Part shown: piece by piece, positions 18,715 to 31,900 of the stretch | How positions within the stretch are numbered: position 1 is the stretch's first letter | Layout: the number at the start of each line of letters is the position of its first letter | Notes under the pieces: generated by a model | What the model was told of the DNA's origin: nothing | Database searches by the model: none | What the model saw: only the letters and a program-made list of their open reading frames with translations | Made by a program: the position numbers and the translations under genes | NCBI GenBank assembly: GCA_000469685.2 | Contig: LS997564.1 | Span: forward strand, 38,536,448 to 38,600,447 | Direction: 5' to 3' | From: Haemonchus contortus | Lineage: Eukaryota > Nematoda > Chromadorea > Rhabditida > Trichostrongylidae | Length of the DNA stretch: 64,000 bases

Positions 18715-18985
18715 AGGTGGTGTAGACGCAAATGCCGCTCTATCACACACGCTTGGTCACGGGTTCAAATCCCAGCTCGAGATCCGGCTAGACCGACTAA
18801 GCCTTCCATTTCTTCGGGATCGGGATCGGGTCATTGGGTACCAGACTGTACATCGGTTGGCCACCGCACATCATTGTTTGTGCTACAACGCATCAACATC
18901 CAAAAGGCCATTGCGATTCCCAATAAAAGTCAAGTGCGGGGCGCATTACAGAAACGGGATTGATTAGTGCTAAAAGACTTTCATG
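18715..18985 (+). repeat. tRNA-derived SINE copy
   Basis: Head GGTGGTGTAGACGCAAATG with B-box GGGTTCAAATCCCAG, body and 3' GGGGCGCATTACAGAAACGG. It carries a small GGGATC duplication in the middle. Confidence 0.8.
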
Positions 18986-19583
18986 CTCAATACCACCGAT
19001 AGTAAACCGAAAATCAGATAGAGCTATGTAAACCTATCTAAAAGAGGCCCAGACTTCTAAAGGAACCCAGTGAGAAGTCCTCCAACACTTGATAAGAAGT
19101 TTTTTTTTGTTTCCACTTTTTTTTTCCACGTTCCTCGTCACAATGGAGCCAGCGGGGTATCTCTGGAATGGGAAGTGGCGGAGAAATTCTGCAGAATCCA
19201 TTCCGACACTGACGCCTTTGAGGGTTTTTTTCTCGGAACCTTCTGGAACTGCAGTTGACATGCTAATAGGAACAGCGATGACTTTTAGGACGTCGATGAA
19301 GCGTCCAAAATCTCGATCCTGAAAAAAGTGTCAGAACTAATTACAAAACTGCGAAGTCGTTCAATTGTCATTCGAGCGTCAATCGACATTGCGAGTTGGT
19401 CACGAAACCAATCAAACAAATAAGTAAAGAAATGAAAATGCGGCAGTTAATGGCGAAAAAGTCGAAGCCTAGGAAGATCAAAATTATGTGAAATCAGTAG
19501 AGATTCAAGAAAGGAGCCCTAGCTTGCAATGTGATCATTAAAGATATAGGATGGCATCTTTTGATCTCGACCAACTTCAATTT

Positions 19584-19850
19584 TGAGATGCGCCGCGAAT
19601 TCGACTTCCATTCAGGGACGTAGTGGCATATTGAATGCGTTAGGTGGTCTATACATGACCTACGGTGGCCAACCGATGTACAAGTCAGCGCTTTTGTCCT
19701 GGCAGACGAGTCTGGTACCAGTTAACCGACCCCAGAAGATGAAAGGGTTGCATAGCTTGGGCGGATATCGATCCACAGTGCGAAGCTCAATGGCAACGGG
19801 ATGAGCCATGCGTGTATCACGCATGACGCATAATGGTGGTGAAAACTGCG
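19584..19850 (-). repeat. tRNA-derived SINE copy, head degenerate
   Basis: Reverse orientation: the 3' end (GATGCGCCGCG) comes first on the plus strand, then the full body. The tRNA-like head is scrambled and its B-box is lost. Confidence 0.7.
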
Positions 19851-19859
19851 CCTTAGTCA

Positions 19860-21299
19860 TAGATACAGTGATTTATTTGACGGCATTTTCAAAGGTTTCT
19901 GCAATACTATGCTGGTTATGCACTAATTGAAAAATCTAGGCTTTTACGAAATTACTAGTGAGAAATTGAGTTACGACAGAGTTAAAAAGTAACCTGGTTA
20001 GGGCTGTGCAGGCTGGAGAAAGAAAAGGAAAGGATAAGAACCACGATAGAAAATCATAATCCGATTCCTAAACGCCTGTCCCCTACACATGCGTAACGCG
20101 AGCGAAGGTAGTGTAAGAACAAGTGGGAGTACGTCATATATGGCCGGAGGTTAAGTCTCAGTTAAACTTCCCGAACCAACGGAGTCCTTTAACCATTCCA
20201 AATTGTATAGAGGAACTTGTATGTGGATTGAGCTTCAAATGTTATTGTATCGGCCAACTGGACTTTCAACCGTCGCCTCAGTTTTCAACGAAAATCGAAT
20301 GCACTGCACATACCAGGGTATGAAGACGAGAGCTCTAACCTATTGTGTTATCTCAGTAATCTACGTGATGGTGATGTTTTAGACGTAACTTCGTGCGGCC
20401 GAACGGGGAATGTCGTAAAAGTGAATGGGCCAAGCCGATGAATTCGAGTCGGCAAGAAAGGACGCTGTGTTAGCCTTTTGTTGACGGAATCGATACAGTA
20501 ACACTGTCTGTTTGGCACGAAAGAATAGATTGGAAATCGTTTATAACCCGTTTGTAGCGATTAAAAAAAGAGAATTCGGAGGTTAAGGCAGTGTTTACAA
20601 GGTGATCGAGGTGGAGGGTGAAAGAAACTAACGTCTGTGATAGAAATGTTTTAGCGGAGGAAGGGGGGAGGGGGAGGGGGGGGGGGTGTCCTGTAGTGTA
20701 CAACAAAGTAGTACATATATATATATATAATAATTTATAACATAATACAATATAAAATAATTGTTTATGTGGTCAGGCGCGTCAAATTAGGCTGATAAAT
20801 GAATGAAAAAATAGATAAATAAATAAATAACTAAATGAATCTAGTTGGGCTGCGCACACTAAGGCGTGGGTCAAAACGAGGCACGCATCCAGTAAAATTA
20901 TGCATTTTCAAAACCAAGCTCCACCCATCAAGAATCTGGTTATATGCTGTGGTAAGATATGAGTTCATGAAAAACTACCGCCCACTTTGAGAACGCTCCG
21001 CCCCCGCGGATGAGTACCCCACGTCTGATTTCGTGAACCTGTCCATTCTTCTCGGTGACTGGCTATTCCGAAACTAAATTATGAATGTTCTCCATTAAAT
21101 TGCCCGTTTTGGTTCATATTATACCACCTGTGAGAGGGGTGCTCTGGACCCTTATGTGCTCGGTTGATCTCGCCCGATATTACACCACTTTGAGCTTGAC
21201 CCATCCTCTCCACATGCCTATTCTTAATATAACGCTCTATATAATGTAAAGTTAGGATAAAGTTTTTAGCGTCAATCAATCCCGTCAAGATGTTTTAGG
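19860..21299. other. No gene recognised
   Basis: G-rich tract at 20660-20690 and an AT run. Short open frames only. Confidence 0.5.
20714..20729 (+). repeat. (AT)n dinucleotide run
   Basis: Sixteen-nt AT run beside a long G-rich tract (20660-20690) and followed by A/T-rich sequence. Confidence 0.85.
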
Positions 21300-21598
21300 A
21301 TGAAGACTTAAGTCTTCGGGTGTCGATCATCCCCATCTGAAGGATGCGCCCCCGCACTCGACTTCCATTCAGAATCGTAGTGGCGTAATGAGTGCGTATG
21401 TGGCCTATACAATGACTTGCGGTGGCCAGCCGATTTACTAGTCAGCGCTTTTATCCTCCCACACGAGTTTGGTACTAATCAACCGGCCCCGGAGGGATGG
21501 AAGGCTTGGTTGGCCTAGGCGGGCATCGATCCGGGATTTGAACCCCTGGTCGTGCGTGTGAGATAGTGCGCCACTTGCCACTACACCACCTCTGCCCA
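21300..21598 (-). repeat. tRNA-derived SINE, full length
   Basis: Clear minus-strand copy ending at the head GGTGGTGTAGTGGCAAGTGG with a degenerate B-box (GGGTTCAAATCC read on the minus strand). A second, partial 3' end (AGCGTCAATCAATCCCGTC) lies just outside at 21269-21287. Confidence 0.85.
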
Positions 21599-21599
21599 A

Positions 21600-24500
21600 C
21601 GCACTGTATGCATAAAATATATTGATTTATACTGAACAAGATACTGGTAAAGAAGTTCAATGCATGGTGCATCCTGAAAAGAGTAAAAAACGCTCAGTTC
21701 TCACTTCAAAAGGTCTGATAGAATACTCGAAAAAAAAAATTGGTTAAGATTCTATTGAAGGTCCACAATCATAATAAAAAAATGGAATAAATTCATACAG
21801 AGAATAGAAATTCGTCATTCCTAAAAAATATTCCGTTCGAGTCAATGCACTTTTGCCAACGTTTTTCTGTATTCATTGAAATATTCAAAAGAATCTGCAG
21901 AAAAATGAAAAAAACTGTAATTTCATGATTTTAGAGTATCCTCCGCTAGAATTGATGGGAAATGAAATTTTTGTGATAAAAAACGGTTAAAAAACTGCTA
22001 CCAAGTGAAGAGGTGGCTTGTAGAGCGAAATGTGAGCTCCCTCATGTTGTCACAATGTTAACGTGTCCAATGTGTTTTTTGAGAATGAATTTTAGCCACG
22101 CCCCTCACATAAAATGCATTTCTCAATGAGAACTATCCTTGAAACCGGAATTTCTTTCTATTCAAACGAGCATCAACCTTCCCATGTTCTCTGGATGAAG
22201 GAAGGAGAAATCATACAAAGTCCAGGAAAGCGATGGATGCCTAGCAAAAGTTTACCGAGCAGGAGTTTACCAATCATAAACGTCGTTACAGTCGATTTTA
22301 TTGCGTCGGATGAATCCCATTACTAATGGAATCATTCTGTCAATAAATCAGCTGATAAGAATGACTCATCGGAAAAAGAAAGCCACTCGTTCATGAGGAT
22401 ATCCCCCTTCCCTGTTGTCCTGATAAACAGTGAGCGATCACTGCCACGCTCTACAAAAAAAGAAAACAAACATTCCCGATGTAATGGGTACGAAAAAAAC
22501 AAGGAGAATGATAGGATATAAATGATCGATTACTGCTCAGCGACAGGTTTATAGTAGCGACAAAGTATGAACGACCTGTAGCGACAAATCGACGCGCGTA
22601 ACGCTACATATAATAGTATCACCGAGTTTTTGAATGACCGTTTTTTCTAATTGATATTTGTATAATTTTTTTTGCTCATAACATCGATCTGACTATTTAT
22701 ACTTCTAACCTATCTATTTCAATCTAGTTTTCTCTCCACTGATTGCAACTGACTGAAAAGCCTAAGAATTCACTCAAAAAAACGTGAATTGCCTGTAGAA
22801 GAGGCGAGAAAAATAGTACTATTCGTGGCAGTGGTGTAGTGGCAAGTAGCGCACAGCACACATGCATAGTCACTGGTTCAAACCCCGGATCGGTACTCGG
22901 CTAAGCTAACGAAGCCACTGCCTAAGAATTTATCCTTTACTCTGATTTTATGAATATATATAACTATGCAAATTTTATTTTATCAATTAACTGCTCATTT
23001 TTTCGTCTTTTATATGAAGTTTGTTTGTTCTTATCTTAAAAAGTTCCAGAATGGCTTTTGTTCACGTCAATAAATAAATGAATAAATAAATAGTAAATAA
23101 AAATTCCTTGCTATAGCCATTTATATAAAGAATATAAGTAATTATCAAAAAATCTTGCGATTTTTTCAAGTCACACACATCGACGCTAGAAATAAGCGCA
23201 CAATGAAGGAGTGTTAGTGGTTATAGTAGTCATGAAACAGAAAATCTAATAAAACAATCTTCCTACGCACATTTTTCCCATCAGTCTCCTTCCAAGCATT
23301 ACCCGTCTATGAGAATCCCTATGGGAGAGATATTGCTAGGATCTAACAAGAAAATGAAAGAAATAAAAATCTATCTTTAGAACTAGGACACAGAAATGCA
23401 GTGGGGAGAACCAAGTACGCGCGTTGTCACCTGGCTGCTGCGTTCATTCTCGCCCTCTGCATGGCAAATTTAAGCTCCACCCCTTCAATACGACCCAGAT
23501 TTGCTACTATGTTCGTCATCCACGCCTTTTTTTCAGAAGTTTCCATTGAACACTGGAGATTAATTATTTGATCGGAACACCTAGACACAGTTCTCCCAGT
23601 GGGTAGGAGCATTTGTCATTTTTCAAAGGTATCTCTATAAATAACGAAAAAATCGCTCTTTGAGCCGCCCGAAAAAGCGTAATAGTAAGTAACTGGATAA
23701 ACGACCCCGCGAGGACATTCTATCAGCCAAAAAATGGACAAAATCGTGAAATGTGTGGCAAATAATTCACGGAGGAATTTTTTCTTATAAGAAAAAATTG
23801 GTGCTTGATGTTGAATCATCGTCTAAGAATGTACCAAGCATTAGTCACGGCCCTTCCCAGGCCGTCAAAATATTCAATTTCATGGTGTCTAGGCGTAGAG
23901 ATACATTTACATCGAAAAAAAAGTAATGGGAGTTGGTCTCTTCCTCTCTGGACAAGGCTAAGGGTGCTCCAAGAAACAGATAAAATCTTAGGATATGAAA
24001 GGATCTGAACGGTCCTGTTCGGGGATATGAAAAAGTTGTGATAGCGGTCATATTGGAGTCGCAATATCCGAAGGGAGGTAAGAAAATTGTTTCACCGAGA
24101 CCGATGCCATGTCCCAGACAGAATTGGTTTCTTTAGGCTTCAAATAGAAGCCTTCCAGGGAACAAGCACCACAATCTTGGATGAAAAATCAAATTCTCGG
24201 GGTCCTCTCAGCTAATTTCGTTGGTTACGACCAATCTTGGCATAGAAGCAGACAAAAAGAAAAGAAAAACGAAACAAAACGGTTCTATTAACAAGAAGAT
24301 TTTTGAACTCTGCTAAACTGATACAGTAATCACACGACCCTTGATGAGATCGAAGAGTCACCCGAATTCAAGAAAACCGGTATCCCGTCCATGGTGCATT
24401 GAAAGGGGCTACCGGGCAAGTCCACGTGCCATGCACAAGAGGATTGATGAATAAAACCTAAAGATGAGCTTCAAGTTAAGAAATCAACTAAGACCGACAG

Positions 24501-27500
24501 GACCGAATTACTGTACTACAAAGTCCGCCGACGTCGGACCTGGACGTTTCTTCTTGACTCTCAGTATCCGAGTTGAATTCGAAGCGAAATTGACGACTCC
24601 TTCTGGAAACGATCATTTTGACATGATAGCAGGAATTAGTCAGGTCCGACCATCAAACAAGGCGGATTAATATCAGGACAGGCGGTTCCCTAGGCCGGAA
24701 AAAAGGAAAAAATGGGAAAAAGATGGGTCGAGGAAGTGAGCGGATAGGAAAACCTCAAAAATTCGAAATCTTGGAATCTCGACTGCGCTTTTTCAATTCA
24801 ATTCAATTTTCCATAGCGAAGATCCGCCAGGAAGGATCATGACCGGAAATCACCCATGGAATCAGATTCCTACAGTAATTTTGTTTCAAGGAACCTAAAG
24901 GACATAACATTACCACACTAATGAGAATAATATCGTATAATAATACAATATAATGTAAAATACAATAAAATAATCGAATAAGGTGTATTGCCAATGATTG
25001 TATTGAAACAAATATGAGTTATACTATAACTTATATGTAGATAAAAAGGGCTGGTAGCATAAAGCTACGAGGGGATTACGGTAGGAATCTGGAGCGAATT
25101 GTCATTTCCATAAGAAAAGGAAGTTTTGAATTCAGAACGACGAGGAATTCAGACATATGCGGACGTCGTCAGAGCCACCATTCTTATCAGCACTTTGCAT
25201 TCTCTGCATTCAGAGGGCTGATAAGAAATGGTCGAAAACGACTCAATGGCGATCAAACTCCAACAAAAGTCATCCGGAGGGAAAGAAAGCGCGAGAATCA
25301 CATTTTGCCGAAGCGAAAGCCGATTCCTCCGACCACTTATGCTAATTGTGCACGTGTGGCCGGCCCCATATCACATGGATGAATGAGTTCAAAAAGCGGC
25401 ACCGGCCGGCTCAGTCCAGACATTGGCCGGCTGCCGTCCGACTGGAGGGATTACCGCCAGAAGACGCATCGTGCAGAAGAGTGCAGTGCGAAGTGCAGAG
25501 GAATGTTGCAGCCATGCATCAGACTGATTAGAAACGACACAGGAACTTCATAGAGCACCCAGAGAACATCGAGCACCAGGGAGCATATAGCCATCGCCGT
25601 GGTCGAGCCAGGCAGACGAAAGAGAATGGCCTCCAACACGACAGCCTAGCGATACACCACCACCATAGCATGCTACAGACGATGGCTGACTTTTGCCCAT
25701 AAAAGCCTTCCCCCTCGACGTCCCTCTCGAACAAGTCGACGACGGCCAATCGATGCTACCCGACGACGCCACGGAAATTCGAACCTGACACGCCCTGTCT
25801 CATTACCAGAGCCCCCCGAGACGCTCTTTCATTCACTGGAAAACACCCATATGTTATTTCCGGGAAATGTGGGTTAATTTGCCGGAAACCAGCCTGAAGG
25901 TATGAAGAGGTTGGCCGGAGAAGTCTGGTTCATAGAATGTACTGACTCCCTTGGATTTCCGGTGGACTCATTGGCACAGTGGAACATGCCCCGACCAGTT
26001 CCAAGACAGCAAGTGGGCTCATCTGCTGAGGGATCGCTCCGAGGATGAATAATATGCCACATATTCCCATGGGGAATCTGGAATTCTCCAAATATTGTTT
26101 CTTTTGAATATGAAAAATTAATGAAAGATCTTTGGGAACTGTCAAGGATGAGATTGCAAAAATTTTCACAACTTCAGTGGTGGATACGCCATGCACTGGC
26201 CCCCATCAAAAAAATCTTGAAGCTTAAGAGGTTAACAGAACAACAAAATCGATCTACACTCTAAAGTGGCTTGTAATTTGTTTATTATAAACAAGTAAAA
26301 GATAAGTAAACAATTTTGTTGATGAGTCATTCGCGAAACATTGAGCAGATGTTGTTAGAATCTCAAACTGACGCACTGTCTCTGTCAACTAAGCCCACAT
26401 TCCATTGGGACCATCAATTAGCACCAGGCATTATTGGAAAACAAAAATAAAGTGTAATACAATAATAAACTTTTCTCAACCAATGTGGGTACGGTCGGAA
26501 TATCATTCAATAGCTACTAAATCATTGACCGAAGTGGAAGTGCATGGCTTATCCCCGAAACTAAACATCTTTGAGTGATTTTTTTGCTTTTTTTTTCTGC
26601 GGAAATATCACGCAGATAGCTCAGCATTGGCTTTTTCTAGAGTCTTACTGTAAGAGTGATTCCGTCTAGCCTTATCGACCTTTTTCTGGGATGCGCCCTT
26701 CTTTCGATTTCTTGCTCTTTCGTCATTATGATTAGAAGATGGTATTACTGCCACTGCTACTGCCCGCCACCATTAATAATAGCAACGTCTACTACTGTCA
26801 ATGATACTACTAGTAATAAAGAGTTATAATAATAAATAATAAGTAATAAATAGAAACCATAGTATTATTAATAATATTAATGAGGGACCCGTGGACAATT
26901 AATGCAAACATTTAACTGATGGAACTGCTTCCTCAAGGTAACCTTATCAGACCAGATCGAATCACCCAATCAGCCCATTCCCATGGAGAACCTATCAAAG
27001 CGATGGAGGCAAATATTGGGACGATTTTACGACTTCCAGACATGCAAAAGACCACTTTTTCCGTTAGATTCCCTGGGAATTATTTCATTATCCCACACTT
27101 CAAAGGTGTGCCTAGTGCTTTCGGTAGCTCAGCAGTCCGTGCTTCGTCTGATCAAGCCATCTTTGAGCGACGGTACTGCCTTTTGTACTCCTCCTGTATT
27201 CAGAGCCGATGAAGGGCCACATCCTGTGGGCATGACTACGAACTCTTTCCCTCAACGTTTGAGTTCCATTAGCGCCCGTTTTGCGCTGCAATGGGAATGG
27301 AAATAGGTGACCGTGGCTGTACCGCCTTAGAATTGAGAAAACAGAGGTAGCTGAGGAACCGAACTTGAACTCCACGGCGGGCGGCTCCTGTGGTTTGAAG
27401 AATATTGGGGGGGGGGGGGGGAATGCGGTAAAGATCGACCATGCTAGATATTCATAACCGTTTTCCTATTGCTTAGTCTGTATGGCCTCTCAGCCTCTCA

Positions 27501-28347
27501 AGCGGATGATTTGATCAGGGAATGCTCAGACTTCCTTATATTTAGGTGGTCCGGGCAATAATTCAAGCAAATCAGGGGATCCAGTTATGAGCCAGCGACT
27601 TTTTCCAGTGCTAGCCATTGTCTACATGTCGAAGATAGAAAAATCTCCACCCGGTTCGCTCGCTTGTCCTCCATTGCCGTCAAGTAAACGACCGCTTTCT
27701 CGCCAGCTCAACTCAGACGGAAGTGGGCATGTGTTCAAAGCTGCTGAACAACTAATTTGACAGTATCCGATCTGCACGAAAAAAAAACATGGCAAACGGC
27801 CGCCTTTCCTCAACATGCAAATTCAGCTTGAGCGAGGACTTCTGCGGACCAAGTGGTACAGAAACCTACCAGCAAAAATTCTGGTCCATTCAAGGTCAGC
27901 GCATCCACTGAAACCGAGGGAGGATTTTGATGCGAGAGCATACGATCTACGTAAACTTCGGAAGCATTTGGACCAGAGCGAAAGACCGCTTAATGAATCA
28001 GAGTGACGAATGCCTAGCTATAACAAAACAAACTCGTCCCGTTCGACATGCGTGGGCTGCGTGGGCCCGTTGTGCCACCAGCCGGGACAAGGTCATCTGG
28101 AGCTCACACTGCAAACTTGTTTAAAAAGACAGTTCGAAACATGGTTTTTACAGGTCTTTTTGCCTATATCCAATGTGGCTTCCCAGTTGTAATTTGCGAC
28201 ACCTTCCCCGACACCGAAGGCTACGCCTGAACTAAGACAAAGCCTGATATGGTGCTTGATAAGAATGAACCTCGAATATCTCCAGCTCCCAGGCTCTGAC
28301 GGAGGTGACATTACCAATTTGCCAGCTAAATAAAAACATTTTGACTG
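21600..28347. other. Mostly unassigned DNA
   Basis: Contains one SINE head fragment, a GC-rich patch at 25330-25820 and a G-tract near 27408-27421. No exon chain could be built. Confidence 0.5.
22828..22925 (+). repeat. SINE head fragment
   Basis: Only the tRNA-like head is present: GGTGTAGTGGCAAGTAGC, B-box GGTTCAAACCCCGG and the first part of the body, stopping at AACGAAGCC. Confidence 0.75.
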
Positions 28348-28645
28348 AGGCGGAAGTGATGTGGTGGGAAGTGCCGTATTATCCCGCACGCATGGTCACG
28401 GGTTCGAATCCCGGCTTGATACATGCCTAGGCCAAGCAAGCCTTCCATCTTTTCAGGGTCTCGTTGGTACCAGGCCCGTCTGGGAAGATAAAGAAACTGA
28501 CCTGTACATCAACTGGCAATCGGAAGTGATTGTATGGCCACATACGCATTCAATACGCCACTACGATTCTAAAAGGAATTCGAATGCAGGGTGCATCCTT
28601 CAGCCGGTATTGATCGACGTCCAGAGACTTTCTCCTTTACTCTCC
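28348..28645 (+). repeat. tRNA-derived SINE, full length
   Basis: B-box GGGTTCGAATCCCGG and a complete body ending near GATTGATCGACG-like sequence. It lies about 0.3 kb upstream of the tentative unc-87 start. Confidence 0.8.
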
Positions 28646-28963
28646 ATCATCTTGCCCACCCAAAGCCTCACAAAAGGACTGAAAGCATCGATATCACCCA
28701 CGATACATCTAAATCGATCATGGTCGTCTCTAAAAAACTAAAATGAATTCCGACACAGCATATTGTCCGCTGACGTTGAAGTGGGACCATTCTCAAATCT
28801 CACTTTACTGTATTGATCAGACATCGATTAGTTTTTCAAGTAGGCAAAGCAACAGTCAGCTTAGCTTTCGCTCTCAAGTGGCTCAGCGAGGGCGGGGATG
28901 CAATTGTTAGACACCCTCTCAAGACTCCTCCGGCAGCCAGTCTTCCATCGCACGGCAAGTACC

Positions 28964-31900
28964 ATGGGGGAAGAGGTACGCGCTACTCTTTATCATTACA
29001 TTTTTCTTACATTTTCTTTTTTGCAATGATGTAAATGCTGTTTTACAGTTTCCATACATTCCCCTGCTCACCAACATGCATCCCATGTCTTATTCGGGCG
29101 ATTTTCCCAGTTACTTTCTTTTTAGGATTACCAGAACGAAGGAGGATGCCCCCGAAGAGGTGGACATTGGAACAAACTCAAAATGGAAACACATTTTTTG
29201 TCCATGCAAGCTGCGACCAACAAATTCGACTCCCAGTCTGGGATGACTGCTCCTGGAATTGCCACGGTGGAACATCGTTCGGGACAAACAGCTAGGGTAA
29301 GTAATCCCAAAAACGAAAGAAGTAAAACTCGTCCCAAAATGGAAGCCTACACCGCCACTTACCTAGGTATATCGAACCGGATCGTCGTTCGGAAAATGTC
29401 CTTCGTGTCCCAATGCGGTACCAACCAGTATGCATCACAGAAAGGTGAAACTCCCATGGGAGCTACACGTTGCCAGGTATAACCTTTGGGGGGCATTTGG
29501 CAGGTTCCCAGAAGCTGATTTGTGTCTTTACCCTATCAGGTCCCGAAAGTCACCTACAAGAAGGATTGGGAGACGGTTCTGGACAAGGAAGGTGAAAAAA
29601 TCATTCCAAAACAAGCTGGCGATTATGGACTTGCTACTCAAGCGGGCGAGGTAATTTCCCACTTTAAAAACTACTACTATTATCTCAAGAAGATAGGGAA
29701 TCTATGCAGGTTTCAATGGGCGCCCACAGGAACCAAGTGCCAAATGTCCGGGGACGTTTACCACACGATCGCCGTACTCATGGCGTCCTTGTTTTCCAGA
29801 ATGGTAAGGTGTTCCTCATAGGACCTTTGAAATTCAGATAAGGGACCCCCTTTTTCAGGAACAAATATTTTTGCTTCCCAAACTGGAATGAGTGCACCAC
29901 CTGGAATTGGAGCTGTTCGACAGGCAACCCAACGAATTGAAGGTCTTGACATGACGTAGGTTCAACAACGCCCTTCAGGGTGTGTTAGGGTCGTCTACTG
30001 AGCCACTTTTCAGGGAAGATCAGCAACGTCGTGGTACAGAATACATTCCATGGTATTCTGGACAGAATAAATTTGCTACACAAGCTGGTAGTGGAGGATT
30101 CTTAAAAGTTCGAGATGTCATAGTCCATTCTAAGGTGAGTCCCATTTGTTTATCGTTGGGTCCTAAAGTAAATATGTATTGACAATAGTCGCTTCAGGGA
30201 GGAAAAGAAATAGATGACGACCTTAAACAAAAGTCCGAAGGAATCGTTCCATTGCAATCAGGAACAAACAAGCTAGCGTCTCAGGTAATCTACCACAAGG
30301 AAAAGTTCAAGGCACAGTTTACGATGATTTGGAGGGGACCCTTTAAGTTGGAAAAGGAAAGGGTTGGTGTAGAGCAGTCCATCGGTGGTGAAGGACGCAG
30401 GAAAATTCGCTTCGCCGATTTTGTGAAAAATAAGGCCTCTCAAAAGTAGTGCAAATGGAGGTTGTGACATGGAAGGGGTATTTGGACGAGATTTCAGTTG
30501 TTGCAATTGCGCAAAGAGCTGACTACATCGAGCCAAAATAGTCCAGACACTGTCGCTATGGGTCATGAAAAATTATTTTAACGTCCAACATGAAAGTCCC
30601 TGGGGTAGGGCAGTCCCTACAACGCAGCGGAAACTCGTCCGTTATGGGCGTGGCATCCAACCGATACAATCTTTGGAACCTCATAACGATCTATCTAGAC
30701 CGTTTACCGATCTACTCATACCAATTATGGTACGAAGGAAAGCCACAAAGGGATGTTTCTCAGAAACTCTATTTTTATCGTGAACTGTGCCTTCAACTAT
30801 GTGATCTCATCCCTTCTTTAAATCGTATTCATCCAGAAAAACTAGGTTTTATAGAAGATTTTTTCCAGAGAGGAATGACAGGATTCGGTACTCCACGAAA
30901 CACCATACAAAGAAGCGGATGGAAAAAAGGAATGGTAAGATACATAACTTTAGTCAGGGTAGACTGGCTGGGGGTACTTTTCCCCGAACTCCCACGGGAA
31001 ACGGCAGTGGCTCCGCGACGTCGTAATCTTCCTGTGGGAATTTCGACCTTTTGAGCGGTCGCATGCGGCGTTTTCGGGCAGAATGTACCATATCCGTGTA
31101 GATTTTTATCTCCATCGAGTTCTACAACTAGCAGCGGATTACAGCTGCAAAATCGATAGGATATATTTCAAGCATACATCAAATCTTTTCCTCGAAACTG
31201 ACGAGTTCTTTAGCTTCACCCTGTCATTGGAAAATAAATAGTGCGCGATGTCTTAAGTGTTTGCATAACCGCCGGATGGTGGATGAAGAAAAATCACGCG
31301 CAAGTTCCGTAGGATGAGAGAAGAAGTAACAAACAAATGATATGTCGAAGGGGAGAGCTCAAGAGATAAAATCCGATAGAATCTTTCGAAAGCTCTTCTT
31401 AGGCCTATTCATATACATGGCCTAACTTTTTGCTTCTCAGGATCGAGGAATATGAAGCAGCGCTGAAAGAGTGGGAGGAGTCAAAACCACCAGGAAGCGC
31501 ATCGAGTGTCGACCCATTCGGACACTATAAAAAGAAGTTCGAAGACAGAGAAGTAGAGAAAGAGGTTGGTTTTGATCTAGGTAGTGGCGTATATGTTATT
31601 TATCAGAGTGTAGAGGTGGTGTAGTGGCAAGTGGCGCACTACCACACAGGCATGGTCACGATTTCGAATCCCGGATCGATATTCGCCCAGGCCAATCAAG
31701 TCTTTCATCCCTCCGAATTGGCTAATTAGTACCAGACTCGTCCAGGAGGATAAAAGCACTGAATTTTACATAAGCTGGCCACCGCAAGCCATTGTATAGG
31801 TCACATGCACATAAAATACGCCACTACTTTTCTAAATGAAAGTCAGATGCGGGGCGCATCCCTCGGACTGGATTCATTGACGCCCAGAGACTTTATCCTT

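Noticed and set aside
29297..29366. Reading the unc-87 70-nt segment as coding because the frame is open
   Set aside because: It would spoil the 42-48-residue spacing of CLIK repeats, and it has consensus donor and acceptor sites.
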